NCBI GenBank assembly: GCA_910580195.1 | Contig: CAJTWA010000035.1 | Span: 1-48,778, forward strand | Direction: 5' to 3' | DNA: 48,778 nucleotides | From: an uncultured Lachnospiraceae bacterium | GTDB lineage: Bacteria; Bacillota; Clostridia; Lachnospirales; Lachnospiraceae | Shown here: positions 26,298 through 36,272 of the stretch, piece after piece | How the letters are laid out: each line of letters begins with the position of its first letter | Numbering within the stretch: position 1 is the stretch's first letter | Program-made: the position numbers and the translations under genes | Notes under the pieces: model-generated | Seen by the model: only the letters and a program-made list of their open reading frames with translations | Database searches by the model: none | What the model was told of the DNA's origin: nothing

Positions 26298-26610
26298 ATT
26301 TATGAGGATGATAGTATTTTTTGATTTGCCAGTAGTGACCGCAAAAGAAAGGAAGGCAGCAGCGAAGTTCCGGAATTTTTTGTTGAAGGATGGATATCAT
26401 ATGATGCAGCTTTCCGTCTATACTAGGATTTGTAATGGGACTGATGCGGTACAGAAGCATGAAGCAAGGCTGAATTTGAATTTGCCATCAAAAGGTTCTG
26501 TCCGCCTTTTGACAATAACAGAGAAGCAATATGAGTCTATACATATTTTACTTGGTGAAAAGACGTTTGAGGATACTGGGGAATCGGTGGAGTTGTTGAA
26601 TATTTTTTAA
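26290..26610 (+). CDS. cas2: Cas2 adaptation protein
   Basis: 106 aa, the small ferredoxin-fold partner of Cas1 in spacer integration. The N-terminal beta strand with the conserved acidic residue reads MIVFFDLPV. The start codon lies within the end of cas1 (ATGAGTAA overlap), implying translational coupling. A terminator and then the repeat array follow. Length is normal for the family. Confidence 0.94.
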   Translation: MSKFMRMIVFFDLPVVTAKERKAAAKFRNFLLKDGYHMMQLSVYTRICNGTDAVQKHEARLNLNLPSKGSVRLLTITEKQYESIHILLGEKTFEDTGESVELLNIF

Positions 26611-26666
26611 GAAAAGAAGAAAAAGCTAATTATTTTTGATTAGAAGTCCGTAGTTTTTGGATGGAA

Positions 26667-26699
26667 AAATCCGCATAAACGTGAAGTTTATGCGGATTT
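26667..26699 (-). terminator. 14-bp perfect stem terminator between cas2 and the CRISPR array
   Basis: AAATCCGCATAAAC (26667-26680) and GTTTATGCGGATTT (26686-26699) form a perfect stem with a 5-base loop. On the minus strand it continues into a run of five T, so it should stop leftward transcription leaving the array before it enters cas2. On the plus strand it is followed by TTTCTCG, a weaker stop for the cas genes. Confidence 0.75.
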
Positions 26700-26709
26700 C
26701 TCGTTCCCT

Positions 26710-29700
26710 ATTATACCACACCAAGAAATAAATGGGAACTACAACATATCCACCCAATTTATAGAGAAATACAAGATTATACCACACCAAGAAATAAATG
26801 GGAACTACAACCAATGTATGCCATGCCTATACCTCCTCATCATTATACCACACCAAGAAATAAATGGGAACTACAACCTCATCAGCTCCCTTCTTTGCCC
26901 TTGATGTATTATACCACACCAAGAAATAAATGGGAACTACAACCTATTTAAATGCAGAAAGCCTTTGAAATGTATTATACCACACCAAGAAATAAATGGG
27001 AACTACAACTCGGAAATATCCGTCACGAACCGCATGAGGATTATACCACACCAAGAAATAAATGGGAACTACAACAGCTGGTATCGGCAGTCAGGCGATG
27101 GCATTATTATACCACACCAAGAAATAAATGGGAACTACAACAGCTGCTGTGGAGTCGGAGGCACGAAATCCATTATACCACACCAAGAAATAAATGGGAA
27201 CTACAACGAGTGTCGGATGGGGTAGTCCAAGTCCAGAATTATACCACACCAAGAAATAAATGGGAACTACAACCTTATAGTTTAGTGTAGCACTTATGCA
27301 GAAATTATACCACACCAAGAAATAAATGGGAACTACAACCCCCGTATTAGGGTTGCACGGTAAGTTTTATTATACCACACCAAGAAATAAATGGGAACTA
27401 CAACAGCAGAGAGAAGAAAAATTGAATTGCTGGATTATACCACACCAAGAAATAAATGGGAACTACAACGAAAAGGAATCATAATCTATTGTATTCGAAA
27501 TTATACCACACCAAGAAATAAATGGGAACTACAACCTTCTGAAACAATTTCCCCAGAAGTGGAAAATTATACCACACCAAGAAATAAATGGGAACTACAA
27601 CCTCACGCAGCATGTGTACCGGGAGCACGGATTATACCACACCAAGAAATAAATGGGAACTACAACTGATGCTTTCAAGCATCCGCATTATGTCATATTA
27701 TACCACACCAAGAAATAAATGGGAACTACAACTGTAGTCGTTGATAATATGAAAAAATATTCATTATACCACACCAAGAAATAAATGGGAACTACAACCA
27801 TTATTAATTTCAGTGATGCTTAAGGTAAATTATACCACACCAAGAAATAAATGGGAACTACAACTTGCTGTAAGAATTATCATTAAATTCCTTGATTATA
27901 CCACACCAAGAAATAAATGGGAACTACAACAGCCGCTCCTCTACCAGTGTGATGGTATCCATTATACCACACCAAGAAATAAATGGGAACTACAACGTAT
28001 TCGGTCAGCATTGACCCACCCCATCTATTATACCACACCAAGAAATAAATGGGAACTACAACACATCATCTGCATTTGTGAAATACGCCACGATTATACC
28101 ACACCAAGAAATAAATGGGAACTACAACTGATTACTCCTCCTTGTCTGTGTCATAGTATTATACCACACCAAGAAATAAATGGGAACTACAACCACTGTG
28201 CTTCCCACGCCCGGCCTTCTTCAATTATACCACACCAAGAAATAAATGGGAACTACAACAGGCCTGTTAGTTTTTTACCGCCGGAGTTATTATACCACAC
28301 CAAGAAATAAATGGGAACTACAACAATCTTGCAGAAGTTACGCGATAGTTTCCTATTATACCACACCAAGAAATAAATGGGAACTACAACCACACGCGGA
28401 ACTTCAAAGGTATCCCCTAGATTATACCACACCAAGAAATAAATGGGAACTACAACAAATATCCATTGGGTGAGAAGCACGGCGCAATTATACCACACCA
28501 AGAAATAAATGGGAACTACAACTGGTGGCGCAAATTTCAGATGTTGCACTATATTATACCACACCAAGAAATAAATGGGAACTACAACATGCTTGGTATC
28601 TGACACACCAGACGTATCATTATACCACACCAAGAAATAAATGGGAACTACAACGAATGGTGTTTAACACCTGTTGCATATTCAATTATACCACACCAAG
28701 AAATAAATGGGAACTACAACTCTAGCACGGAGAGTATAGCTTTTCTCTTAATTATACCACACCAAGAAATAAATGGGAACTACAACAATTACGGGCTCTT
28801 CACCCGGCTGTTTAAAATTATACCACACCAAGAAATAAATGGGAACTACAACCCATTGCCATATTTTCCGGAAATGACATCTATTATACCACACCAAGAA
28901 ATAAATGGGAACTACAACACTATTTTGAAAAAGAAGGCCATACAAAAAATTATACCACACCAAGAAATAAATGGGAACTACAACCTGATGATTGCCGGGC
29001 AGAAGTTTTCATTCATTATACCACACCAAGAAATAAATGGGAACTACAACCCCAACCTCGGTTTTGATACTTACCGTCTATTATACCACACCAAGAAATA
29101 AATGGGAACTACAACTATCGTCAGCGTTCTTTTGCAATCTGTTTGATTATACCACACCAAGAAATAAATGGGAACTACAACACTTTTCCAGTCTTTCCAA
29201 CTTTTCCAATAATTATACCACACCAAGAAATAAATGGGAACTACAACAAGAAAATAAACCGTGCATGTGTGTCATAAATTATACCACACCAAGAAATAAA
29301 TGGGAACTACAACATTTCCTTGATGCTGCCTTGGGTGTTTTGTATTATACCACACCAAGAAATAAATGGGAACTACAACTCTGCCTCTGTTGCTCTCTCG
29401 GCTTCAAGAATTATACCACACCAAGAAATAAATGGGAACTACAACTTTGCAGCTTCGTAATGCGCTTTGTGAAAAATTATACCACACCAAGAAATAAATG
29501 GGAACTACAACAGGCAAAGATAATTTAGTACCACTGAAAATATTATACCACACCAAGAAATAAATGGGAACTACAACCTTCTGCTTCTGGTGCTTGCAAC
29601 CCCAAGAATTATACCACACCAAGAAATAAATGGGAACTACAACAATCCTCAACGGTCTTGTCGACTTTTTCCAATTATACCACACCAAGAAATAAATGGG

Positions 29701-31484
29701 AACTACAACATGGGATTACATTCTGGAAATGGACGGCCGATTATACCACACCAAGAAATAAATGGGAACTACAACTCGTGGCTCAAATTTCGGATGTCGC
29801 ACTTATTATACCACACCAAGAAATAAATGGGAACTACAACGCATTTAATGTGGGCAGCATTAACCAGCTATTATACCACACCAAGAAATAAATGGGAACT
29901 ACAACCTACGGCCCCGAGGACCCCGAAACAAAAGTATTATACCACACCAAGAAATAAATGGGAACTACAACTGACCGGACGGAGCAGCCGGGCGAGAAAG
30001 ATTATACCACACCAAGAAATAAATGGGAACTACAACGTATGGACATTGTGCCCATGCGTGAATGAATTATACCACACCAAGAAATAAATGGGAACTACAA
30101 CCTACGGTCCCGAGGACCCAGAAACAAAAGTATTATACCACACCAAGAAATAAATGGGAACTACAACCCCTTTGCGCGATAGCATTTTCTACGGTGAATT
30201 ATACCACACCAAGAAATAAATGGGAACTACAACTCGCATCAATGCTGCAATGAAAGCACCGATATTATACCACACCAAGAAATAAATGGGAACTACAACC
30301 CATCACGGTCGGCAGGGGTGGGTTAAATATTATACCACACCAAGAAATAAATGGGAACTACAACTGCCAAGGAAGTAATAGCTTTACCCCTCTGATTATA
30401 CCACACCAAGAAATAAATGGGAACTACAACTTCGGTTGTTATTAAGGCCATATCCAGGGAATTATACCACACCAAGAAATAAATGGGAACTACAACTGAA
30501 GTGGTTTATGAATGGGCTGAGGATTAATTATACCACACCAAGAAATAAATGGGAACTACAACCTCCGTTTTATGCTTGCCTGCACATCAATTATTATACC
30601 ACACCAAGAAATAAATGGGAACTACAACCCTGCTGCATGTTCAAATCGCGGACGGTCTATTATACCACACCAAGAAATAAATGGGAACTACAACTAAATC
30701 TTGAAATCAACATCTTCTCTTCAATTATACCACACCAAGAAATAAATGGGAACTACAACTATCCCAACACATTCATTTGCTTGACGTATATTATACCACA
30801 CCAAGAAATAAATGGGAACTACAACTGACGCTGATTGCGACAATATCCTTGAAAGATTATACCACACCAAGAAATAAATGGGAACTACAACCTGACATTT
30901 GACGTGTGACAGTCCCCTTGTATTATACCACACCAAGAAATAAATGGGAACTACAACTAGCAGCAGGAGATTATGACTAGATGGTAGATTATACCACACC
31001 AAGAAATAAATGGGAACTACAACAAATTTATCAACCATTCCTACCTTGAATTTATTATACCACACCAAGAAATAAATGGGAACTACAACACAATCTTTTC
31101 AACATCAATCATTATGCTAATTATACCACACCAAGAAATAAATGGGAACTACAACCTAAATTGCTTTTTAAGTATTTTACTGTGATTATACCACACCAAG
31201 AAATAAATGGGAACTACAACCGCTGCACACGTTTGATAATCTCGTCAGCCATTATACCACACCAAGAAATAAATGGGAACTACAACAACCGCTCTCCCTG
31301 TTTTTTAATTTCTTCAATTATACCACACCAAGAAATAAATGGGAACTACAACTGAAAAAGCGGAAGATAACGGATTTTGGCGATTATACCACACCAAGAA
31401 ATAAATGGGAACTACAACTGAAAAAGCGGAAGATAACGGATTTTGGCGATTATACCACACCAAGAAATAAATGGGAACTACAAC
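26710..31484 (-). CRISPR. Type II-C CRISPR array: 73 repeats, 72 spacers
   Basis: I located 73 copies of a 36-bp repeat, the first at 26710-26745 and the last at 31449-31484. I saw no variant copy at either end. There are 59 spacers of 30 nt and 13 of 29 nt. The crRNA sense is the minus strand: the repeat then begins GTTGTAGTTCCC and ends GGTGTGGTATAAT, and it pairs with the tracrRNA anti-repeat at 21469-21504. Transcription thus runs towards cas2, against the cas genes, as in other II-C loci. The final 9 bases of the crRNA-sense repeat, TGGTATAAT, are an extended -10 promoter. The last two spacers (31353-31382 and 31419-31448) are identical. Confidence 0.97.
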
Positions 31485-31634
31485 TGCCATAGGGGCTTTC
31501 ACAACTAATACATTCATGCGTTTGTTATGTATTATGAAAGTTGCATACTTGTGTATCGTCCATGCATGTGGTATATTTATTTTCTAGGAAAAGGGAATAT
31601 AAGGAGAATAGATAGGTTAGGAGATAGATAATCA
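31485..31634. other. Flank of the array (possible leader) before the methyltransferase gene
   Basis: 150 AT-rich bases between the last repeat and the next gene, with no reading frame of note. This side lies 5' of the array in crRNA sense. Whether it is the integration leader cannot be decided from one genome. GGAGAATAG and AGGAGATAG near the right end can serve the downstream gene. Confidence 0.4.
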
Positions 31635-32837
31635 ATGGAACATACAGTTATAACCTTAAAAAAGGGAGAGGGAAGGACGCTGAAATCCGGCGGCATGTGG
31701 GTGTATGACAATGAGATAGAGTCTGTCATGGGCCATGCTGCAGACGGGGACATTGTGGCGGTGCATGATTTTGACGGCTATCCCATGGGAAAGGGATTTT
31801 TCAATTCCAACTCCAAAATCCGCATCCGCCTCATGGCCCGGAACAAGGCGCAGGAAATAGACCGGGATTTTATCAAAATGCGGGTAAGGCATGCATGGGA
31901 ATACCGGAAAAAGACCGTGGACACCAGCTCCTGCCGAGTTATTTTCGGGGAGGCGGACTGGCTCCCGGGGCTGGTAGTGGATAAGTTTTCGGACGTGCTG
32001 GTGGTGCAGTCCCTAGCCCTTGGCATAGACAGGTTCAAGGAATGGATTTTGGCGGACCTGAAGGAATGTATGGCAGAGGACGGCATCCAAATCCGCGGCG
32101 TCTATGAGCGCAGCGACGCAAAGGTGCGCAGGCAGGAAGGGATGGAGCTGAAGAAAGGTTTTTTGGGACCGGAATTTAGCACAAAGGTGGAAATTGAGGA
32201 AAATGGCGTCCGCTACCTCGTAGATGTGGCGGAAGGGCAGAAAACAGGATATTTCTTAGACCAGAAATACAACCGGAAGGCCATACAGCGGCTGTGTAAA
32301 GATGCAAAAGTGCTGGACTGCTTTACCCATACGGGTTCTTTTGCCTTAAATGCAGGGATTGCAGGGGCAAGTTCCGTGCTGGGGGTGGACGCATCCCAGC
32401 TTGCAGTCCGGCAGGCACAAGAAAATGCAGCCTTAAACGGCCTGACCGGCCGGGTAACGTTCCTCTGCCGGGATGTATTCGAATTATTGCCGGAGTTAGA
32501 GCGGCAGGGGGAAACCTTTGACGTAGTGGTGCTGGATCCGCCAGCTTTTACCAAGTCAAGGAATTCCGTGAAAAATGCAGTGAAAGGCTACCGGGAAATC
32601 AACCTGCGGGCCATGAAGCTGGTGCGGGACGGCGGCTATCTGGCTACCTGTTCCTGTTCCCATTTTATGGACGCAGATTTGTTTGCAAAAACCATCCATC
32701 AGGCGGCAGCCAATGTGCACCGGAGGCTTAGGCAGGTGGAATTCCGGACGCAGGCGCCAGACCATCCTATTTTGTGGGCGGCAGAGGAGTCCTATTACCT
32801 GAAATTCTATATTTTTCAGGTATGCTTGGATTTGTAA
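31635..32837 (+). CDS. Class I SAM-dependent rRNA methyltransferase, RlmI/YwbD family
   Basis: 400 aa. The N-terminal about 70 residues form a PUA-like RNA-binding domain (LKSGGMWVYDNEIESV). The C-terminal half is a Rossmann methyltransferase with VLDCFTHTGSFALNAG as the SAM-binding motif, VLDPPAFTKSR as the catalytic motif IV and a CSCSH segment. RlmI in E. coli methylates a cytosine of 23S rRNA; this homologue likely acts on 23S rRNA too. It is the first gene right of the CRISPR array, and the ABC-F gene starts 33 bp after its stop. Confidence 0.87.
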   Translation: MEHTVITLKKGEGRTLKSGGMWVYDNEIESVMGHAADGDIVAVHDFDGYPMGKGFFNSNSKIRIRLMARNKAQEIDRDFIKMRVRHAWEYRKKTVDTSSCRVIFGEADWLPGLVVDKFSDVLVVQSLALGIDRFKEWILADLKECMAEDGIQIRGVYERSDAKVRRQEGMELKKGFLGPEFSTKVEIEENGVRYLVDVAEGQKTGYFLDQKYNRKAIQRLCKDAKVLDCFTHTGSFALNAGIAGASSVLGVDASQLAVRQAQENAALNGLTGRVTFLCRDVFELLPELERQGETFDVVVLDPPAFTKSRNSVKNAVKGYREINLRAMKLVRDGGYLATCSCSHFMDADLFAKTIHQAAANVHRRLRQVEFRTQAPDHPILWAAEESYYLKFYIFQVCLDL

Positions 32838-32869
32838 CAGGATGTGCATGGAAGAGGGAAGGGAAGGAA

Positions 32870-34771
32870 ATGAACATACTGACAGCAGAACATTTACATA
32901 AAGCTTACACAGCAGAGCGCATTTTGCTAAATGATGCTTCTTTTAGCCTTCAGGAAGGGGAAAAGGTAGGCGTGATTGGGGTCAACGGCATGGGAAAATC
33001 CACCTTGCTGAAAATCATCGCAGGAGCCGAAGAACCAGACCAAGGCACAGTAATTACAGGAAACCACGTGAAAATGGCCTATCTGGAACAAACGCCGGCC
33101 TTGGAAGATGCTGACAGCATTTTAAAAGCTGCATTGAAAGGCTTAGGCGCAGGGAATAGCCCGTTAGAGGGAGAAGCTAGGGCCATGCTGCACCAGCTGG
33201 GATTCCAAGACATGGGGCAGCCGGTGAAGTACCTTTCCGGCGGCCAGAAAAAGCGGGTGGCGTTGGTGAATGTCTTGCTGCAGCCTGTGGAAATTTTGGT
33301 TTTGGACGAGCCAACCAACCATTTGGACAGCGAAATGTCCGGGTGGCTGGAGGATTATTTGGTAAAATTCCGGGGCGCGGTTGTGATGGTAACCCATGAC
33401 CGCTATTTTCTGGACCGGGTTGTGGGCCGGATTGTGGAAGTGGAGCATGGGGGCGTTTACAGCTATGCAGGGAATTATGCAGATTATGTAGCCCTTAAAA
33501 TGCAGAAACAGAACATGGAGCAGGCCAGCCAGCGGAAACGGAAAAGCATCCTGAAAAAAGAACTGGCATGGCTTGCAAGGGGCGCAAGGGCACGTTCCAC
33601 CAAGCAGAAAGCCCATATCCAAAGGATTGAAGATTTGCTTGCAATGGATGGCCCCATAGAGGAACAGCGGGTGGAAATGTCCTCCGCGCCCACCCGGATG
33701 GGGAAAAAGACCATTGCGCTGAAAAGCATTTCCAAAGCGTATGGGGAGCAGAAATTAATTCAGGATTTTACTTATATCTTCCTCCGCGGGGACCGGGTTG
33801 GGATTGTAGGCCCCAACGGATGCGGAAAATCCACCCTTTTAAAAATCTTGCTGGGGCAGGTATTGCCCGATGCAGGCAGCGTGGAACAGGGGGAAACCAT
33901 AAAAACCGGATATTTTTCCCAAGACAATTCCCATATGGACGAATCCATGCGGGCGATTGACTATGTGCGGGAAGTAGCGGAATATGTGGACACTGGGGAG
34001 GGGAAAATCAGCGCGGCCATGCTGATGGAACGGTTCCTGTTTGACGGGACGATGCAGTGGACGCCGGTGGGGAAATTATCTGGCGGCGAGCGCAGGAGGC
34101 TGTACCTTCTGCGTGTGCTGATGGGAGCCCCGAATGTGCTGGTGCTGGACGAGCCTACCAACGACTTGGATATCCAGACCTTGGCGATTTTGGAAGATTA
34201 TCTGGATTCCTTTGATGGGATTGTGGTTGCAGTATCCCATGACCGCTACTTTTTGGAGCGTCTGGCAACCAGAATTTTTGCCTTTGAAGGGCAGGGGCGC
34301 CTGCAGCAGTATGAGGGCGGCTATCTGGATTACCTGCGGGCAAGGAAAGCGCGCCGCCCAGAAATGGAGGCAGGTTCCAGCGGGAAAAAGAAACAGGCAA
34401 AAACCCATCCAGAAGAACCCATGAAGGGAAATGGTGCGGAAGGATTTCCAGAAGAACCCTTAAAAGCGGCGCTTGGCGGGGGAGTTCCCGGAAGGGCGGC
34501 CAAAGGCAGGCCAAGGAACCATGGGCAGAAGCTTAAGTTCACCTATAAGGAACAGCGGGAATTCGAGGCTATTGATGGGGAAATTGAGGAGCTGGAGGAA
34601 AAAATTGGGCAATTAGACGCCAAAATGATGGAACACGCCACCAACTCTGCCCGCCTTTCAGAATTAGCGGCAGAAAAAGGGCAGGCAGAAGCAGAACTGG
34701 AAGAAAAAATGGAGCGGTGGGTCTATTTAAATGAACTGTCCGAAAAGATAGAAGCCCAGAACCAGAAATGA
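32870..34771 (+). CDS. ABC-F family ATPase (Uup/YdiF-like)
   Basis: 633 aa, two ABC domains and no membrane segment, as in ribosome-associated ABC-F factors that act on stalled or antibiotic-bound ribosomes. Domain 1: Walker A GVNGMGKST, signature LSGGQKKR, Walker B LVLDEPTNHLD. Domain 2: GPNGCGKST, LSGGERRR, LVLDEPTNDLD. The linker between them holds an Arg/Lys-rich segment (RGARARSTKQKAHIQR). The C-terminal region has a coiled coil (about 560-630). A 39-bp duplication gives PEEPMKG and PEEPLKA in the low-complexity stretch before it (34409 and 34448). The start follows GGGAAGGAA; 5' extension of the frame overlaps the previous gene and is unlikely. Antibiotic resistance cannot be inferred. 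Confidence 0.88.
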   Translation: MNILTAEHLHKAYTAERILLNDASFSLQEGEKVGVIGVNGMGKSTLLKIIAGAEEPDQGTVITGNHVKMAYLEQTPALEDADSILKAALKGLGAGNSPLEGEARAMLHQLGFQDMGQPVKYLSGGQKKRVALVNVLLQPVEILVLDEPTNHLDSEMSGWLEDYLVKFRGAVVMVTHDRYFLDRVVGRIVEVEHGGVYSYAGNYADYVALKMQKQNMEQASQRKRKSILKKELAWLARGARARSTKQKAHIQRIEDLLAMDGPIEEQRVEMSSAPTRMGKKTIALKSISKAYGEQKLIQDFTYIFLRGDRVGIVGPNGCGKSTLLKILLGQVLPDAGSVEQGETIKTGYFSQDNSHMDESMRAIDYVREVAEYVDTGEGKISAAMLMERFLFDGTMQWTPVGKLSGGERRRLYLLRVLMGAPNVLVLDEPTNDLDIQTLAILEDYLDSFDGIVVAVSHDRYFLERLATRIFAFEGQGRLQQYEGGYLDYLRARKARRPEMEAGSSGKKKQAKTHPEEPMKGNGAEGFPEEPLKAALGGGVPGRAAKGRPRNHGQKLKFTYKEQREFEAIDGEIEELEEKIGQLDAKMMEHATNSARLSELAAEKGQAEAELEEKMERWVYLNELSEKIEAQNQK

Positions 34772-34904
34772 CGGAAGGGCGGCGGGCAAACGAGTTTCCG
34801 GGGAGGCCATCCCCGGCTAGGGCAGGGAAGCATAGAAGGGAAGGCAGGAAACAAGCCGCCAGATGGGCTGTTCCAAAAAGAGGGACTCAGGACTAGGAGG
34901 AGCC

Positions 34905-35585
34905 ATGGATACAAAATTTCAAAAAAAGCACGAATCAGACATGACGAAAAAGGAAAAGCGGGAGTTAGAGCGTGAAAAATTAGCCTCCATGGGCATCAAG
35001 GAGAAAACCGAATATATCTTAACCTATTATAAGCTCCACATCGCAGCCATTTTCGGAGGGATCCTGCTGGTAATCGGGATTGCCGTGTGGCTAGACAATT
35101 TCTTAGATGAAACCATGCTCTATGCGGCCATTATCAACGGAAGGGAACTGGACCCAACCATCATGGAAGAGTTCAAAGCCTACCGGGGGGATATGGAGCG
35201 GCGCCATGACTACGTTTTGGACAATTCAGCGGTATCTTCTGGGCAGGGCGGTTCCGGCGAACTGGACTATGTGTCCCAGATGAAAATAGCAACTTTGGTA
35301 GGGGCAAAAACCGCAGACCTTTTTATCTGCCCCGAAAGCATCTATCAGGAATACTCCAAAGAAGAAAATTTCCTGTCCTCCATGGAAGGGCTGGTAGGGC
35401 AGGAATTTGTATCTTCCCACAAGGAAATTTTTGAAACAGACGCCCTCCGGGTGGAAAACAGCGAGGTGTTGGAAAAGTATGGCTACCAAGGCACAGAACC
35501 CGCTTATTTAATCGTGTTTCAATATTCTGCCCATCCGGAAGTGGCGGCAGATTTCATAAAATTTTTACTATCATATACAGATTAG
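34905..35585 (+). CDS. Conserved-looking single-pass membrane protein, unknown function
   Basis: 226 aa. A charged N-terminal cytoplasmic part (MTKKEKRELEREKLASMG) leads to one membrane helix, about LHIAAIFGGILLVIGIAVWL, followed by an extracellular domain of about 150 residues. No domain is recognised; the outer part with a DYVSQMKIATLVGAKTADLF segment slightly recalls periplasmic solute-binding folds. TAGGAGGAGCC gives a clear start at 34905, although the frame is open further upstream. Confidence 0.65.
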   Translation: MDTKFQKKHESDMTKKEKRELEREKLASMGIKEKTEYILTYYKLHIAAIFGGILLVIGIAVWLDNFLDETMLYAAIINGRELDPTIMEEFKAYRGDMERRHDYVLDNSAVSSGQGGSGELDYVSQMKIATLVGAKTADLFICPESIYQEYSKEENFLSSMEGLVGQEFVSSHKEIFETDALRVENSEVLEKYGYQGTEPAYLIVFQYSAHPEVAADFIKFLLSYTD

Positions 35586-35662
35586 CCCTGTGGCAGAGAA
35601 ACAGGCAGTAATAAAGTAACCATACATTATTTCCCAACCAGTATGAAGGAAGGCGGTTGAAA

Positions 35663-36148
35663 ATGCCAAAAAAAGAAAAAGAAATCAAAACAAATGCCAT
35701 GCGTATGCTAGACAAGCATAAAATCACCTATGAAGTCCTCCAATATGAATGTGGCGAATTCATTGACGGCCTCCACACCGCAGAACTCACAGGCGCCCCT
35801 CCCGCCCAGTCCTTCAAGACCTTAGTCCTGCAAGGAAAAAGCAAGCAATACTACGTATTCGTCCTGCCCGTGGCAAAAGAAATCAACTTAAAAGAAGCCG
35901 CCAAGCTGGCACAGGAAAAGTCCATGGAAATGATTCCCGTCAAAGAAATCACCTCCGTAACCGGCTATGTCCGGGGCGGCTGCAGCCCCCTTGGCATGAA
36001 AAAGCAATACCCCATATTCCTCCACGAAAGCGCCGCCCAATACGGCAAAATCTATGTCAGCGGTGGCCGGATTGGCACCACATTGTGCCTAAGCACCGCA
36101 GATTTCCTAAAAATCACCAATGCCAAGCTGCAAGAGTTTACCATATAA
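35663..36148 (+). CDS. ybaK: YbaK/EbsC family aminoacyl-tRNA deacylase
   Basis: 161 aa, a YbaK-type trans-editing enzyme that removes cysteine misattached to tRNA-Pro. Family features: MLDKHKITYEVLQYE at the N-terminus, the lysine-containing VLQGKSKQYYVFVLPV strand and the glycine-rich VRGGCSPLGMKKQYP loop. AAGGAAGGCGG lies upstream of the ATG; a TTG two codons earlier is less likely. Stand-alone cytoplasmic enzyme. The following 500 bp hold repeats but no gene. Confidence 0.87.
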   Translation: MPKKEKEIKTNAMRMLDKHKITYEVLQYECGEFIDGLHTAELTGAPPAQSFKTLVLQGKSKQYYVFVLPVAKEINLKEAAKLAQEKSMEMIPVKEITSVTGYVRGGCSPLGMKKQYPIFLHESAAQYGKIYVSGGRIGTTLCLSTADFLKITNAKLQEFTI

Positions 36149-36167
36149 TCCAATACCCCAACCCAAG

Positions 36168-36272
36168 GTACCCCCTCTCACCGCCAATACCCAGCCGCTC
36201 TGTGGGCATCGTATGCAGCTGCTGGTAAGTTGAGTACCCCCTCTCACCGCCAATACCCAGCCGTTCTGTGGG
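36168..36272. repeat. Direct repeat, 39-bp unit spaced 66 bp, C-rich intergenic stretch
   Basis: GTACCCCCTCTCACCGCC begins both units, at 36168 and 36234, and identity runs to about 36206 and 36272 with one change. The rest of the gap (36273-36650) is pyrimidine-rich on the plus strand with loose repeats of AAAAAAGCTAT. A possible promoter TATAAT is at 36515-36520 for the DegV gene. Confidence 0.6.

Noticed and set aside
26952..27290. Long open frames through the CRISPR array with a repeating YTTPRNKWELQ or VVVPIYFLVWYN pattern.
   Set aside because: These are translations of the 36-bp repeat with 30-nt spacers, whose 66-bp period keeps frames open. They are not proteins.
31509..31524. A 16-bp sequence by the array flank recurs as its reverse complement at 48687-48702 upstream of pyrG.
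   Set aside because: In a window of this size one 16-base match on either strand is close to chance expectation, and the flanking bases do not match.
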